DNA of 39,724 nucleotides, from NCBI GenBank assembly GCA_021323395.1, contig JAJONL010000009.1:2391-42114 (forward strand), written 5' to 3'. Both the position numbers and the translations under genes were made by a program. This DNA comes from Nitrospira sp. (GTDB lineage Bacteria > Nitrospirota > Nitrospiria > Nitrospirales > Nitrospiraceae). Shown here one piece after another: positions 7,828 through 17,097 of this stretch. The notes beneath the pieces are model-generated. The model ran no database searches, was not told the origin of the DNA, and was given only the letters and a program-made list of their open reading frames with translations. Each line of letters begins with the position of its first letter. The first letter of the stretch is position 1.

Positions 7828-8427
7828 TCAGGGCTTACGAATCGTGGATCGCATGAGGCTGTCGGCTTGCGGCGGAAGAAACCCTTGATACCCTTGATGA
7901 CGTTCGGCTAGCTCAAGCACCGAAAAGGGCTGACCATCGACCATTTCAGGGGCCGTAAAAATCTGTCTCAACATCCCCCCACGAGCGCCCACGATCTCTC
8001 CGGCGAACACCACACCTTTCGCCTTCAGCTTGAGGATAGCCTGCTCAATGTCTTCTACCCGCACCGCCACGTGATGAAATACCTGATCGCCGAATTTCTG
8101 CACCCAACGAGGAATGATGCTCGTCCTGCCGCGAGCGTCCGGATACGCCTGATCCACAAACAGCGCCGGATAGCCGACTCGGCGGTACACCTTCGCAAAC
8201 CAATCTTCATACTGCAGCGTCTCGTCGTATCCATAACCCAATTTCGTAAACTCCTCCGCTCGCTGATCGATATCCATGGTACGAATAGTGAGGTGGTCCA
8301 TCACGGGAACAAATCCTACCCCAGCCTCATCCAGCGCACGTTGAAGCACCCGGGCTGCATTGTTGCGTGCCACAAATTCTCCGGTCATGCGAGTTATCAC
8401 AGCATCAAGCTCAGCTGTTTGCCCCAT
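7828..8427 (-). CDS. VOC-superfamily (glyoxalase/dioxygenase fold) protein, probable lysine-catabolism enzyme
   Basis: The 199-residue product has two VOC half-domains. DHLTIRT (His45) opens the first, FHHVAVRV (His118/119) the second, and FSVLEL (Glu172) closes the site. This gives a His-His-Glu metal triad as in 4-hydroxyphenylpyruvate dioxygenase and the DUF1338/HglS 2-oxoadipate dioxygenases, although HglS is more than twice as long. The start overlaps the end of the aldehyde dehydrogenase gene by 17 bases, so translation is probably coupled. Beside lysine-degrading enzymes it could act on an aminoadipate- or oxoadipate-derived compound. That role is inference; the fold assignment is fairly sure. 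Confidence 0.85.
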   Translation of the reverse strand: MGQTAELDAVITRMTGEFVARNNAARVLQRALDEAGVGFVPVMDHLTIRTMDIDQRAEEFTKLGYGYDETLQYEDWFAKVYRRVGYPALFVDQAYPDARGRTSIIPRWVQKFGDQVFHHVAVRVEDIEQAILKLKAKGVVFAGEIVGARGGMLRQIFTAPEMVDGQPFSVLELAERHQGYQGFLPPQADSLMRSTIRKP

Positions 8428-9997
8428 GGTTTCCTCCCTCGCCCTGCCCGAATGTCACGCCCTGCGCCAGCGGTAATTCGGTTCCCCAATTGATCGTGTT
8501 GGTCTGGCGACGCATGTAGGCCTTCCAGGCATCGGAGCCCGCTTCGCGTCCCCCACCGGTAGCCTTTTCTCCACCGAACGCTCCGCCGATCTCTGCGCCG
8601 GACGTGCCGATATTGATATTGGCAATGCCGCAATCGCTTCCTATCGCGGACAAGAACTGCTCACTGTGCCGAAGGTGCATGGTAAACAGAGCAGAGGACA
8701 GGCCTTGGGGGACAGCGTTGTGCAGCTGGATCGCTTCGTCTAGAGTACGATACGTGATCACATAGAGAATTGGCGCAAAGGTTTCGCGCTGCACGACATT
8801 CCAATGATTTTGCGCCCGCACGATCGTCGGTTCGACAAAATGCCCTGGACGAGAGAGGACACGCCCTCCACATAGTATTTCACCACCTTCCAGCTTGATC
8901 TCTTCAAGAGCGGCTCGATACCCTTGTACTGCCTCGGCATCGATAAGCGGGCCCATCAACACTCCCGGATGGAGCGGGTCGCCGACCGCCACCTGCGCAT
9001 AGGCAGCGAGGAGTGGCGGCATCAGCTTCGCGTACTGTGACTCATGCACGATCAGCCGCCTGGTGCTGGTGCAGCGCTGTCCCGCCGTGCCGACTGCGCC
9101 GAAGACAATCGCCCTGGTGGCCAATTCGAGATCGGCGGTTTCGTCTACGATAACCGCATTATTTCCGCTCAGCTCCAAAAGGCTTCGCCCCAGACGATGC
9201 CCGACCACTTCAGCTACACGCTTTCCGACCGGAACCGATCCCGTGAATGAGATCAGCGGCAATCGCTCGTCCCGAACCATATGCTCAGCCATTTCGACAC
9301 GGTCCGTCGTAAAGAGCGCGAATACCCCCGGATATCCGGCATCGTTCAAAACGCGATTGCAGAGATGCTGGACTGCCAGTGCGCAGAGGGGTGCCTTCGG
9401 GGAGGGCTTCCACAACACCGTATTTCCGGCCACGGCCGCGATAAAGGCATTCCAGGCCCAGACCGCCACAGGGAAATTGAAGGCCGTGATGACACCCACG
9501 ACGCCCAACGGGTGCCATTGCTCATACATGCGATGCCGGGCCCGCTCCGAATGCATGGTCTGCCCGTACAACATGCGGGACAAACCCACGGCAAAATCCG
9601 CCATATCGATCATTTCCTGCACTTCTCCATCGCCCTCGGATTTGATCTTGCCGACTTCCAGTGAGACCAAGGTGCCTAACGCGTCTTTCTTCTCTCTCAA
9701 CGCCTCCGCGACAAGACGAATGATCTCGCCCCGTTTGGGGGCCGGCACCAGCCGCCAGGAGGCCTGTACCTTCTGAGAACCGGCGATGAGGGTCTCATAG
9801 TCCGTTTGGGCGCAGCCATACACATGTGCCAGTGGCTCACCGGTGGCGGGATTGCGCGACTCCACGACACCAGCGTTCCTGCTAGGCGTCCAGGTGGCTG
9901 ATGAAAGGCATCCGCCCGACTGCTCCGCAGTCAGTCCTAGAGCCTTAAAAATTTCCTGCGTGGTCAGCATGTCGTTAAGATCTAAAACAGTCTCCAA
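8411..9997 (-). CDS. Aldehyde dehydrogenase, ALDH7 type (2-aminoadipate-6-semialdehyde dehydrogenase)
   Basis: This is a full-length NAD-dependent aldehyde dehydrogenase of about 520 residues. Visible are the oxyanion Asn in TAFNFPV (about 174), the NAD site [10 protein letters not shown], the general base in LLELSGNN (Glu275), and the catalytic Cys309 in [12 protein letters not shown]. The GQRCTSTRR context and the C-terminal [19 protein letters not shown] are typical of ALDH7A1/antiquitin. That enzyme oxidises aminoadipate semialdehyde, in equilibrium with piperideine-6-carboxylate, to 2-aminoadipate. The listed start is TTG 9997, 14 bases after AGGAGGT. ATG 9970, which begins the conserved [12 protein letters not shown], is an alternative. 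Position between a lysine-dehydrogenase-like gene and a VOC gene, with overlaps at both ends, supports a lysine-catabolic role. Confidence 0.93.
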   Translation of the reverse strand: METVLDLNDMLTTQEIFKALGLTAEQSGGCLSSATWTPSRNAGVVESRNPATGEPLAHVYGCAQTDYETLIAGSQKVQASWRLVPAPKRGEIIRLVAEALREKKDALGTLVSLEVGKIKSEGDGEVQEMIDMADFAVGLSRMLYGQTMHSERARHRMYEQWHPLGVVGVITAFNFPVAVWAWNAFIAAVAGNTVLWKPSPKAPLCALAVQHLCNRVLNDAGYPGVFALFTTDRVEMAEHMVRDERLPLISFTGSVPVGKRVAEVVGHRLGRSLLELSGNNAVIVDETADLELATRAIVFGAVGTAGQRCTSTRRLIVHESQYAKLMPPLLAAYAQVAVGDPLHPGVLMGPLIDAEAVQGYRAALEEIKLEGGEILCGGRVLSRPGHFVEPTIVRAQNHWNVVQRETFAPILYVITYRTLDEAIQLHNAVPQGLSSALFTMHLRHSEQFLSAIGSDCGIANINIGTSGAEIGGAFGGEKATGGGREAGSDAWKAYMRRQTNTINWGTELPLAQGVTFGQGEGGNHGANS

Positions 9998-11066
9998 ATC
10001 GATTATTGAGGACCTCCTGCAATGAAAATTGCTCCTGCGTCACAAAGCCATGATAGTCGGCCGGTTTGGCCATGACCAGATCAACGACGCAACAGAGCGA
10101 GGACGCGGTCGTGACCTGAATAGCGGACCAGAGACGCCCGAGAATCGTCCGCGGGTAGACCTTCTTCACATAGGTCTCCTCGAACAACTCCCCCTGCCTG
10201 GTCCCAGTCACGGCAGCGTAGATCAGTACGACATCTTGATGAGTCTGCGGGATAGCCCTTTCCAGAATTCGTTTGAGCGTCACTCGGTCCTCGTTTAGCT
10301 TGAGATCTTTCATGAGAAAGTGGATTTTCTCGCAATGCCCGGGGTATCGAAGCGTCTTGTAGTTCATGAACTGGACTCGTCCACGATAGGTATCCGCCAA
10401 TGTGCCCAGCCCTCCGGAGGTGTTGAACGCCTCGTACAGCAGACCGTCCAGTTCAATCGTTTCGTAACCTTCCAATGGTTGGAGTTGCACCTCCCGTCCG
10501 CTTTCGATCCCGACACAGGCATTGCCGTACTCATTGATCAATCCGTCGGTGGACCAGGTGAGAGAATACTTCAACGCATTGCTTGGGTGAACCGGCAAGG
10601 CGCCCACTCGCATCTTCACGCTGTCGATGGTTTCAAAATGGCCGATGAGGTCGTTCGTGACGATGCTGATGAACCCGGGAGCTAGGCCGCATTGTGGAAT
10701 GAACACGCGATCCGACGCTTCGCTGATCACTCTGACGCGGCCGGTCACGGCAACATCTTCCGTCAGATCGAAGTAATGTAAGCGATGGCTCCGTGCGATT
10801 TCCGCGACAACCGGGTTGCAGAAGTAGGGAAGACTGGAGATGACGGCATCAAAGTGATGCGCCGCCACATACTGTGCGACCGAGTCGGGCCGGCGGACAT
10901 CCAAGGCATAGGGAGTGACGGTCGAAAGCGCTAATTCGTCGACGAGCCGCTTGGGAGCATCCAGGGTCAGATCAGCCAGATGAACCCGATACCGCCCCAC
11001 CGCTGACAGCAGCCCGGCGATGAGAGAACCGATTTTCCCAGCTCCAAGCACTAAGACCTGAGGCAT
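9975..11066 (-). CDS. Saccharopine dehydrogenase / L-lysine 6-dehydrogenase family protein
   Basis: The 363-residue product opens with a Rossmann fold ([14 protein letters not shown], residues 4-17), followed by acidic-ended strands and [13 protein letters not shown] catalytic-domain segment, [13 protein letters not shown], lies near residue 145. The length matches L-lysine 6-dehydrogenases (about 385 residues) and the reductase half of saccharopine dehydrogenases. Either would form aminoadipate semialdehyde, the substrate of the next enzyme. Its stop lies 23 bases inside the aldehyde dehydrogenase frame. It follows the PSP1 gene by 94 bp on the same strand. The semialdehyde-forming role is well supported by context, but the choice between the two reactions is not. 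Confidence 0.86.
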   Translation of the reverse strand: MPQVLVLGAGKIGSLIAGLLSAVGRYRVHLADLTLDAPKRLVDELALSTVTPYALDVRRPDSVAQYVAAHHFDAVISSLPYFCNPVVAEIARSHRLHYFDLTEDVAVTGRVRVISEASDRVFIPQCGLAPGFISIVTNDLIGHFETIDSVKMRVGALPVHPSNALKYSLTWSTDGLINEYGNACVGIESGREVQLQPLEGYETIELDGLLYEAFNTSGGLGTLADTYRGRVQFMNYKTLRYPGHCEKIHFLMKDLKLNEDRVTLKRILERAIPQTHQDVVLIYAAVTGTRQGELFEETYVKKVYPRTILGRLWSAIQVTTASSLCCVVDLVMAKPADYHGFVTQEQFSLQEVLNNRFGDCFRS

Positions 11067-11160
11067 CCGTCACCTCAAGATGAGTATACTCCTTCAAGAC
11101 AGAGAAGCCTGTTTTCCGTAAATTTGTGCGGAGACGAGCGAGAATGTCTGGATCGGTCGG

Positions 11161-11928
11161 TCAGGACGACGCCCCAGGGGAACGGGAAGGGGTAATCAGC
11201 GGTTGTGATCGTAACGTCGAGGGAGAAAGGGGTTGATTGTCCATGGCCTCGAATAACAGGCAGCATTTGAGGCGACCACATACGCCGAGCAATTTGGGGT
11301 CATCGACCGGAAGACCGAGTAGTCGCGCCTGCTTGACGGTGACAGGTTTAACCTCCGTCAGGAAGCTGGCACAACAGAGCACGAGGCCGCAAGTATCGAT
11401 ACCCCCCAGTCGGCTCGCTTCGTCACGCGCGCCCACTTGGCGCATTTCAATCCGACCACCGAACCGGCGCGCCAACATCCGGACCAATTCTCGGAAATCA
11501 ATACGGTCATCAGCAGTGTATACGAATGTCATTTGTCGGCGGTGAAACGAGCAAAACACTTCCACCAGCTTCATCTTCAACCCAAGCGCCGCCGCCTGTT
11601 CCCGGCAGGCCTTCATTCCTTCAGCCGCGAGCCGCTCGTAACGATCAATAGCAGCGGCGTCCTCCTCAGTCGCTTTTCGGGAAATCGGCTGGATCACACG
11701 CATGGGCGGGATGAACGGCATGACCTGAGGGGCTCCATAGACCACCCCATAACTCAATTCTCCGGCGACCGCGAGCAGCACCCGATCTCCGATAGCGAGT
11801 GGAGCCTCCCCGGCGTCGAACTTCTTGATCTCACCGCGGTCCCGGATTTTAACCCCCACCACTCGGATGGAGGACGGATACGGCTTAGCGAGCTCTTGGG
11901 CAAGCAGACTGTCGATCATGGAGGGCAT
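11161..11928 (-). CDS. PSP1-domain protein, RicT/YaaT-like
   Basis: The 255-residue product begins with the PSP1 N-terminal beta domain (VVGVKIRDRGEIKKFD), has a central KLVEVFCSFHRRQMTFVYTA segment, and ends in cysteine motifs CGLVLCCASFL and CGRLKCCLLFE. These are diagnostic for the RicT/YaaT family. In Bacillus, RicT with RicA and RicF carries Fe-S clusters and helps RNase Y choose mRNAs; in other phyla the role is less clear. The tail after residue 235 is Ser/Pro-rich and probably disordered. It starts the minus-strand run that leads into the lysine genes, but nothing known links the functions. Confidence 0.93.
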   Translation of the reverse strand: MPSMIDSLLAQELAKPYPSSIRVVGVKIRDRGEIKKFDAGEAPLAIGDRVLLAVAGELSYGVVYGAPQVMPFIPPMRVIQPISRKATEEDAAAIDRYERLAAEGMKACREQAAALGLKMKLVEVFCSFHRRQMTFVYTADDRIDFRELVRMLARRFGGRIEMRQVGARDEASRLGGIDTCGLVLCCASFLTEVKPVTVKQARLLGLPVDDPKLLGVCGRLKCCLLFEAMDNQPLSPSTLRSQPLITPSRSPGASS

Positions 11929-12164
11929 ACTACACCATCTGCTGTTTGGATTGGAATCCTAGGAATCTACTGGTGTCCATGAAGCATTTCGATGATTTAC
12001 GAGCAATTCAAAGCATCACATTGCATCGATCCACCTCACAACTATTTGATTGCACTATATTTTTTAACGGGAAGCCGAAACGAAAAATATGGTAGGCTAC
12101 TCGGGGAGCAGGATGGAACTCAGGCTCCCTTCATCATTGATCTAGTTGATCTAAGAGGGATACG

Positions 12165-12410
12165 GTGCGAATACCAAATAAGGTCATCCTTCCCTTCGGC
12201 TACCACATCATGATTCGGCAAGTCACGGATTCGGAAATGGACCGACAGGACGCAAACGCCGACGGGATCTGGGACAACGAAGCGAAAACGATCTATATCC
12301 GCAAGCGACTTCCCGTCACACGACGGAGATACATTCTCGCCCATGAACTAGGCCATGCGTGGCTCGACTGGCAGCATCGCTATTTGGATGACGGAAAAGC
12401 TCGCACTTAG
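12165..12410 (+). CDS. Stand-alone ImmA/IrrE-like zinc metallopeptidase, 81 residues
   Basis: The product contains a zinc peptidase motif, HELGHAW (residues 60-66), on a helix after a short beta region (KTIYIRKRLP). This is the layout of ImmA/IrrE minimal gluzincins, which cleave repressors or act in toxin-antitoxin and phage-defence settings. It is shorter than usual (ImmA about 130 or more) and ends soon after the HExxH helix, so the third zinc ligand is not obvious. No antitoxin-like HTH gene is adjacent. Upstream (12030-12110) is AT-rich but no clear promoter can be assigned. Confidence 0.78.
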   Translation: MRIPNKVILPFGYHIMIRQVTDSEMDRQDANADGIWDNEAKTIYIRKRLPVTRRRYILAHELGHAWLDWQHRYLDDGKART

Positions 12411-12450
12411 GCTATCTTCTAGACTATCTTCCCAATCAAGCATTGGCACG

Positions 12451-12963
12451 TCACTGCTGAGGAATCCTCTCGGAACCCCGGCGGCTCGTCCGTCTCCGAG
12501 CAAGCCGAATAATTTCTTTCCATTCTTCTTGCCGCACGGGCTGTACCGACAAGCGAGACCCCTTTCGGAGCAACTCCATGCGTTTCAGGCCGACCTGCTT
12601 GCGCAATAGATCCAACGGCACCGGTACGGTAAACTGACGGACAAATCGCACATCCACCATATCCCATCGAGGCTGGTCAGGATGGCTCGATGGGTCGTAA
12701 TGGGCATCCCCCCTATCGAACTGGGTCGCGTCGGGATAGGCCGCCTTGACCACCTCGGCCACCCCTACTACCGACGGCGGGTCCGCATTGCTGTGATAGA
12801 ACAACACCTGATCTCCGATTTGCATCGCCCGCAAGAAATTGCGGGCTTGATAGTTCCGCACCCCGTCCCAGGCCGTGGTCTGTTTCGGCGCTCGAGCCAA
12901 ATCATGGATCGAGAACGCCTCCGGTTCGGATTTCAGCAACCAATATCGTCGTCGCTCGGTCAT
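12451..12963 (-). CDS. EVE domain protein
   Basis: The 170-residue product is an EVE domain of the thymocyte-nuclear-protein-1/YTH-like fold. It begins YWLLKSEP, continues with TAWDGVRNYQARNFLRAM and GDQVLFYHSN, and has WDMVDVRFV later; all are family hallmarks. EVE proteins bind modified bases in DNA or RNA; in bacteria they are often linked to modification-dependent restriction, but none of that surrounds it here. ATG 12963 has an excellent AGGAGGAA ribosome site. The last 15 residues are basic and non-conserved. Confidence 0.95.
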   Translation of the reverse strand: MTERRRYWLLKSEPEAFSIHDLARAPKQTTAWDGVRNYQARNFLRAMQIGDQVLFYHSNADPPSVVGVAEVVKAAYPDATQFDRGDAHYDPSSHPDQPRWDMVDVRFVRQFTVPVPLDLLRKQVGLKRMELLRKGSRLSVQPVRQEEWKEIIRLARRRTSRRGSERIPQQ

Positions 12964-12980
12964 GCATTCCTCCTGCCCAC

Positions 12981-13009
12981 TTGGCGTCCCGCAGGCCTCA
13001 GTGTATGCT
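12981..13009 (+). promoter_or_regulatory. Sigma-70-type promoter for the YdcF gene
   Basis: A TTGGCG (-35) at 12981-12986 is followed after 17 bases by TATGCT (-10) at 13004-13009. Transcription would start near 13016, leaving a leader of about 30 bases with AGGAG before ATG 13045. The placement is good; the boxes match consensus at four of six positions each. Confidence 0.6.
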
Positions 13010-13044
13010 GAGCACCTCTATCCGCCCAACATCCAGGAGCACCG

Positions 13045-13857
13045 ATGGAGCTGACCCATCTGTGGTTTGGTCTCTACAAAGCCGCAAAATATGCTCTGTA
13101 TCCATTGTCGTGGATTGCCATCGCAGGGCTACTGACCTTGTTAGCAGCCTGGCTTCCCGCGACACCCAGGCGAACTGCCTGGGTGAGGCGCCTCGCCTTC
13201 TGCACGCTGCTGCTTCTGTTACTGACGGCCACACCAATGCTTTCCACCACCTATATCGCATGGTTGGAAAGCTGGTATCCACCGTTTCAGGTCGCATCGA
13301 CGTCCAAAGTCGACGCCATCGTCGTGCTGGCGGGAGGCGTTTTTGAGAAGGGGTCCCTCAGGCCGGACCATGACGTCTCGGATGCCTCGCGCCAGCGTAC
13401 GGCCTGTGGGGCCGACTTGTGGCTCCAGGGCCTTGCTCCGAAGATGTTGCTCACGGGGGGAATCGCCAATGTGTCTCAAACGGGCCCCCGGGAGTCCCAC
13501 GAGATGAAACGCTGGGCGGTACGCCTCGGCGTGCCGGAATCAGCCATCATCGTGGAGGACCGGTCCAAGACGACCTACGAAAATGCGGTCCAAAGCAAGG
13601 CGGTTCTTGGAGCAGGTCACATTCTGCTGGTGACCGCCGCCTATCACCTTCCACGCGCCGTAGGTCTATTCGAACAACAAGGCCTTATCGTGACGCCGGT
13701 CGCCTGCGGCTATGAAGCGAAACATACCTCGGCACAAGCCTGGGCACAGAGTACCCTCTTCGACTTCTTGCCTAGCGCCAAAGCCTTGCTCCTCACGACG
13801 CAGGCCGTCGAGGAGGTAGCCGGAATGCTGATCTACCGGATCGCTGGAAAGATGTAA
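13045..13857 (+). CDS. YdcF/SanA/ElyC family (DUF218) membrane protein
   Basis: The 270-residue product has two N-terminal membrane helices (about residues 19-37 and 48-66), then a DUF218 domain. This shows VDAIVVLAGG, a SRQRTACGADLWLQG helix, LTGG, the acidic VEDRSKTTYENA motif and VTAAYHLPRAVGLFE. Relatives ElyC and SanA act on envelope integrity and undecaprenyl-linked precursors in enterobacteria; the chemistry is not settled. It ends six bases from a convergent sugar-dehydrogenase gene. ATG 13045 has an AGGAG site. Confidence 0.93.
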   Translation: MELTHLWFGLYKAAKYALYPLSWIAIAGLLTLLAAWLPATPRRTAWVRRLAFCTLLLLLLTATPMLSTTYIAWLESWYPPFQVASTSKVDAIVVLAGGVFEKGSLRPDHDVSDASRQRTACGADLWLQGLAPKMLLTGGIANVSQTGPRESHEMKRWAVRLGVPESAIIVEDRSKTTYENAVQSKAVLGAGHILLVTAAYHLPRAVGLFEQQGLIVTPVACGYEAKHTSAQAWAQSTLFDFLPSAKALLLTTQAVEEVAGMLIYRIAGKM

Positions 13858-13863
13858 CGTCGC

Positions 13864-15042
13864 CTAACGGCTTGGCTCGATTCGATAGATGCCTCCCCCA
13901 TGATCCACCACATAGATTTCGCCGGCTTCATCTTCTCCGAAGGAAGAAATCCGAAGACCGGTTCGAAGTAACACTGGCGGGGGCTCCAACCGTGAAGGGG
14001 CCTCGGCTTCGGCTCGTCCCCAGAAAATTTCTCCACCACAGTAATCCCCATAGAGATATAGCCCCTGTAGCGAAGGCTGGCTCGGACCCCGGTATACATA
14101 TCCCCCGGTAATCGAACAGCGTCCCGATTCATGGCTATATTCAAAGACGGGAGAACGGAGCTCAGATCCAGCGCAGTCCGTCTGGGGAAGAAAACAATGT
14201 CTCCCTTCCATACGACGCCAGCCATAATTCCCTCCTCGGACAACCACATCGACCTCTTCCCAGGCGTACTGCCCCACGTCGCCGACCCACAGCGCACCGG
14301 TTTCACGGTCGAACGAAAACCGCCAAGGATTGCGTAGGCCAAGGGCATAGACCTCCGGACGACCGCCGCCAGACGTGAAGGGATTGTCGGCAGGAATCGC
14401 GTAGGGCTCCTCCCGATCCACATCAAGACGGAGAATCTTTCCCAGCAGATCGTGTGGATTCTGCCCGCGATCGTTCGGGTCGCCACGACCACCTCCATCG
14501 CCCCGCCCGATGTACAGTGCGCCGTCCGGCCCGAACGCGATCATGCCGCCATTGTGATTGGCATAGGGTTGCGGCACACTGATCACGACGCGCTCTCGTC
14601 GATCAGCCTGGTCGGCTTTGACCCCACGCCGATATTCCGCTACGACCGTCGCGCCATTCGGTTGTCTGGTATAACTCACAAAGAACCGACCGTTACGCGC
14701 ATAGTTCGGATGAAAGGCCAGTCCGAGCAGCCCGCGCTCTCCTCCAGCCCATACCAAGTCACTGATGTCCAGAAAGGGGATTGATTGCAGGGTTCCCTGC
14801 GTCAAGATACGGATGCGTCCGGCTTGCTCCACGACGAAGAGACGTCCGCTGCCATCACCTGCATGAGTAAGGTACAGCGGCTGCACGAGACCTGTGGTGA
14901 TGATCGGCCTTATCGTGAGAAAAGGCGGGCTGGACAGTTCATTCGACTGACTCTGGGCACGTCCGTCTGAAAAGCCGGCAGCCACCACGATGGCGACGAG
15001 AAGCAGAGTCAAGCCACGCAGCCGAAATCCGGTCGCTCGCAT
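13864..15042 (-). CDS. PQQ-dependent sugar dehydrogenase (GSDH/YliI-type beta-propeller)
   Basis: The 392-residue product has a signal peptide (to about residue 29) and a six-bladed propeller of the glucose/sorbosone dehydrogenase family. Seen are PLYLTHAGDGSGRLFVVEQ, GERGLLGLAFHPNY, NHNGGMIAFGPDGALYIGRGDGG and LRNPWRFSFDRETGALWVGDVGQ. The NHNGG His and the arginines around LRNPWR are where these enzymes hold PQQ. It should oxidise aldose sugars in the periplasm, but many members have unknown substrates. Cys pairs in the last third may form disulfides. It starts three bases after the stop of the hypothetical gene upstream. Confidence 0.93.
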   Translation of the reverse strand: MRATGFRLRGLTLLLVAIVVAAGFSDGRAQSQSNELSSPPFLTIRPIITTGLVQPLYLTHAGDGSGRLFVVEQAGRIRILTQGTLQSIPFLDISDLVWAGGERGLLGLAFHPNYARNGRFFVSYTRQPNGATVVAEYRRGVKADQADRRERVVISVPQPYANHNGGMIAFGPDGALYIGRGDGGGRGDPNDRGQNPHDLLGKILRLDVDREEPYAIPADNPFTSGGGRPEVYALGLRNPWRFSFDRETGALWVGDVGQYAWEEVDVVVRGGNYGWRRMEGRHCFLPQTDCAGSELRSPVFEYSHESGRCSITGGYVYRGPSQPSLQGLYLYGDYCGGEIFWGRAEAEAPSRLEPPPVLLRTGLRISSFGEDEAGEIYVVDHGGGIYRIEPSR

Positions 15043-15045
15043 GAA

Positions 15046-15417
15046 TCAGTCTCCCGGTGGTTCGCGTTCGAGATATTCGATCACCGAGGCATAGGTCAAT
15101 TCTCGGATGCGCGCTTTGGACGGACCTGGCGGGTCGAGGTTGCCTTCAAGCCAGACGCGTTCGGCAATCTGCGCGCGGCCTTCATTACAGCGACGCCACA
15201 TCTCGTGCAACAGTTCGATCGGGAGACCGACTTGCACTCCTTCCGACTCGATACGGTCATCCAGAATGGCGAGCAAGTCGGCAATGGCATGATCCGGCTG
15301 GTACGGCGGTGAAGAAAAGCCAAACGCCTGTTGGGCCTGCGACTCTTGGCGAGCCTGCTCGACCAGGTCGTGCATGTACTCCTTGAGCAGCCCGATAATG
15401 TGACCTGATAAACGCAT
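15046..15417 (-). CDS. Hypothetical protein, 123 residues
   Basis: The product is acidic and helical with no signal peptide, membrane segment or familiar motif. It opens MRLSGHIIGLLKEYMHDLVEQ and ends YASVIEYLEREPPGD. It is probably cytosolic and precedes the sugar dehydrogenase gene by three bases, so both are likely on one mRNA. A weak promoter (TTGCTC-16-GATACT) ends just before the ATG, which would give a very short leader. I cannot assign a function. Confidence 0.75.
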   Translation of the reverse strand: MRLSGHIIGLLKEYMHDLVEQARQESQAQQAFGFSSPPYQPDHAIADLLAILDDRIESEGVQVGLPIELLHEMWRRCNEGRAQIAERVWLEGNLDPPGPSKARIRELTYASVIEYLEREPPGD

Positions 15418-15477
15418 CAGCGACAGAGTATCCGCAACATTCTCTTCGGAGCAAGGTATGTTTCGCCGATATCCCGG

Positions 15478-15507
15478 TTGACCACCGATTCGCTGGTTCT
15501 CTATGAT
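15478..15507 (+). promoter_or_regulatory. Sigma-70-type promoter for the cysteine-cluster protein gene
   Basis: TTGACC at 15478-15483 and TATGAT at 15502-15507 are separated by 18 bases, each matching consensus at five of six positions. The predicted transcript starts near 15514. This argues against translation from the in-frame TTG at 15478 and for GTG 15574. Confidence 0.75.
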
Positions 15508-15573
15508 AGCGACTGCTGGCAGCCCGCCGGGCGCCCTCCCCGAGCAGGGCCACCGAACCGACGATCAGGATCC

Positions 15574-16368
15574 GTGAGTAACCAAACCGTCGTTGAACAT
15601 TTTGAGGTTTCCCTGCAAACCCCGAGCGGGGAGGTCACCACAGCCGTCGGAGTACCGACAAGCTTCGTGCCAATCACGGCCATTCTCCCGCTCATGCGCA
15701 GCCTCGGTGAAGAGGCTCAGGCATTGGAACAACGGCGATTACTCGAAACCAGCCGGACCGTCTCCTGTCAGAAGGGTTGCGCAGCCTGTTGTCGCATGCT
15801 GGTGCCGATCTCCGCACCGGAAGCGTTCGCATTGGCGAATGTGATCGAACGGTCGGAACGGGATGAACGGGCTCGACTCCTGGCGCAACTCGACCTCGCC
15901 AACCAACGCTTGGCCAAGGCCGGCTTGCTGAAACAACTGATTGCGCTGTCCGAATCCACACATCCGGTCACAGACGAGGCGATGGAACCGTTCAATCGGG
16001 CCTATTATGCGCTCCGGATGCCTTGCCCTTTCCTAGACAACGAAGTCTGTACCATTTATGAGGCTCGCCCCGCAGCCTGTCGCGAGCTTGCCGTCACCTC
16101 GCCGGCCGCCGATTGTCAGGACATGACGAATGCGGCGATCCAACCGGTACCCGTCGCCGTTCGGATCAGCACGACGTTGAGTTTGCTCTGGGCGGACCTG
16201 ACGGGGACTGCCCCCCGTCTCATCCCGCTCCCGCTGGCCGTCGATTGGGCGACCAAACACCAGACCGAACAGACGCAAAAATGGGCCGGCACGGAACTAT
16301 TCGAGAAGGCCATGGATAAAATCTGGCAGTATCTGAGCCGGCAAAAGACACGCCGCAGCAGCCCATGA
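15574..16368 (+). CDS. YkgJ-type cysteine cluster protein (possible zinc- or Fe-S-binding)
   Basis: The 264-residue product has the family hallmark CQKGCAACC (residues 65-73) and further cysteines in MPCPFL, VCTIYEARPAACRE and DCQDM. These define the CxxCxxxCC zinc- or iron-binding cluster of UPF0153/YkgJ. The function of the family is unknown. GTG 15574 is favoured because CAGGA lies before it and a strong promoter covers the upstream extension. The stop region overlaps the frame of the ThrH gene, whose ATG follows 36 bases later, so the two are likely co-transcribed. Confidence 0.92.
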   Translation: MSNQTVVEHFEVSLQTPSGEVTTAVGVPTSFVPITAILPLMRSLGEEAQALEQRRLLETSRTVSCQKGCAACCRMLVPISAPEAFALANVIERSERDERARLLAQLDLANQRLAKAGLLKQLIALSESTHPVTDEAMEPFNRAYYALRMPCPFLDNEVCTIYEARPAACRELAVTSPAADCQDMTNAAIQPVPVAVRISTTLSLLWADLTGTAPRLIPLPLAVDWATKHQTEQTQKWAGTELFEKAMDKIWQYLSRQKTRRSSP

Positions 16369-16403
16369 AGGGCACGCATTCCGTACTTTCCAAAGGAGAG
16401 TTC

Positions 16404-17021
16404 ATGCAGAATCCCGTGATCGTGTGCCTCGACCTTGAGGGCGTGCTCGTGCCTGAAATTTGGGTGAATTTTGCCATCAAGGCCGGGATCGAGGAACTCA
16501 AAATTACAACCAGAGAAATGCCCGACTACGATGCCCTGATGACGCGGAGGTTGAAAATTCTCGACCATCATGGATTCACCCTCGCCGACATTCAAGCGGT
16601 GATCGACGCCATGGGCCCGCTGGAAGGTGCGACCGAATTTGTCGCCTGGCTGCGTGAACGGACGCAGGTGATCATTCTGTCCGACACGTTCTATGAATTC
16701 GCCTTCCCGTTGATGCGGCAATTGGGCTATCCGACGATTTTTTGCAATCAACTGGAGATTGCATCAAACGGCCGCATCGTGCATTACAAACTCCGTCAGC
16801 CCAACCAAAAGAAACATGCGGTCGCCGCACTCAAGAATCTCAATTTCTTCGTCATGGCTGCCGGCGACGCCTACAACGACACCGCCATGTTGGGAGAGGC
16901 CCATGCCGGGTTCTTCTTTCGCCCGCCCGACCATTTGCCGAAAGAATTTCCTCAGTTTCCGGTGACGCACACCTATGCCGAGCTGCAAGCGTGCTTCGCA
17001 CAGGCAGGGGATTTGAGGTAG
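16404..17021 (+). CDS. thrH: Phosphoserine phosphatase / homoserine phosphotransferase ThrH
   Basis: The 205-residue product is a HAD-superfamily enzyme. Motif I is the ThrH variant CLDLEGVLVPE, motif II is IILSDTFYEF, and motif IV is AAGDAYNDTAML. ThrH dephosphorylates phosphoserine and can pass the phosphate to homoserine, tying serine and threonine synthesis together. ATG 16404 has AAAGGAG with good spacing; the in-frame ATG at 16365 has none. It is followed by a GC-rich hairpin. Confidence 0.95.
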   Translation: MQNPVIVCLDLEGVLVPEIWVNFAIKAGIEELKITTREMPDYDALMTRRLKILDHHGFTLADIQAVIDAMGPLEGATEFVAWLRERTQVIILSDTFYEFAFPLMRQLGYPTIFCNQLEIASNGRIVHYKLRQPNQKKHAVAALKNLNFFVMAAGDAYNDTAMLGEAHAGFFFRPPDHLPKEFPQFPVTHTYAELQACFAQAGDLR

Positions 17022-17040
17022 CTTTCAGCTTCTAAAAGAC

Positions 17041-17070
17041 TCCTCCCCTTTGTAAGGGGGGGGTTGGGAG
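17041..17070. terminator. Hairpin between convergent genes, possible bidirectional terminator
   Basis: CCCCTT (17045-17050) pairs with AAGGGG (17054-17059) around a TGT loop; outer CTCC and GGAG can extend it. It stands between the end of thrH and the convergent end of recQ. There is no clean T-tract, so termination efficiency is uncertain; it may instead be a copy of a dispersed hairpin repeat. Confidence 0.55.
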
Positions 17071-17097
17071 AGGTAGCCGGGCTGGAAAAAAGGCGGC

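Noticed and set aside
9063-9776. A 237-residue plus-strand frame
   Set aside because: Antisense to the aldehyde dehydrogenase gene, whose catalytic motifs are unmistakable on the other strand.
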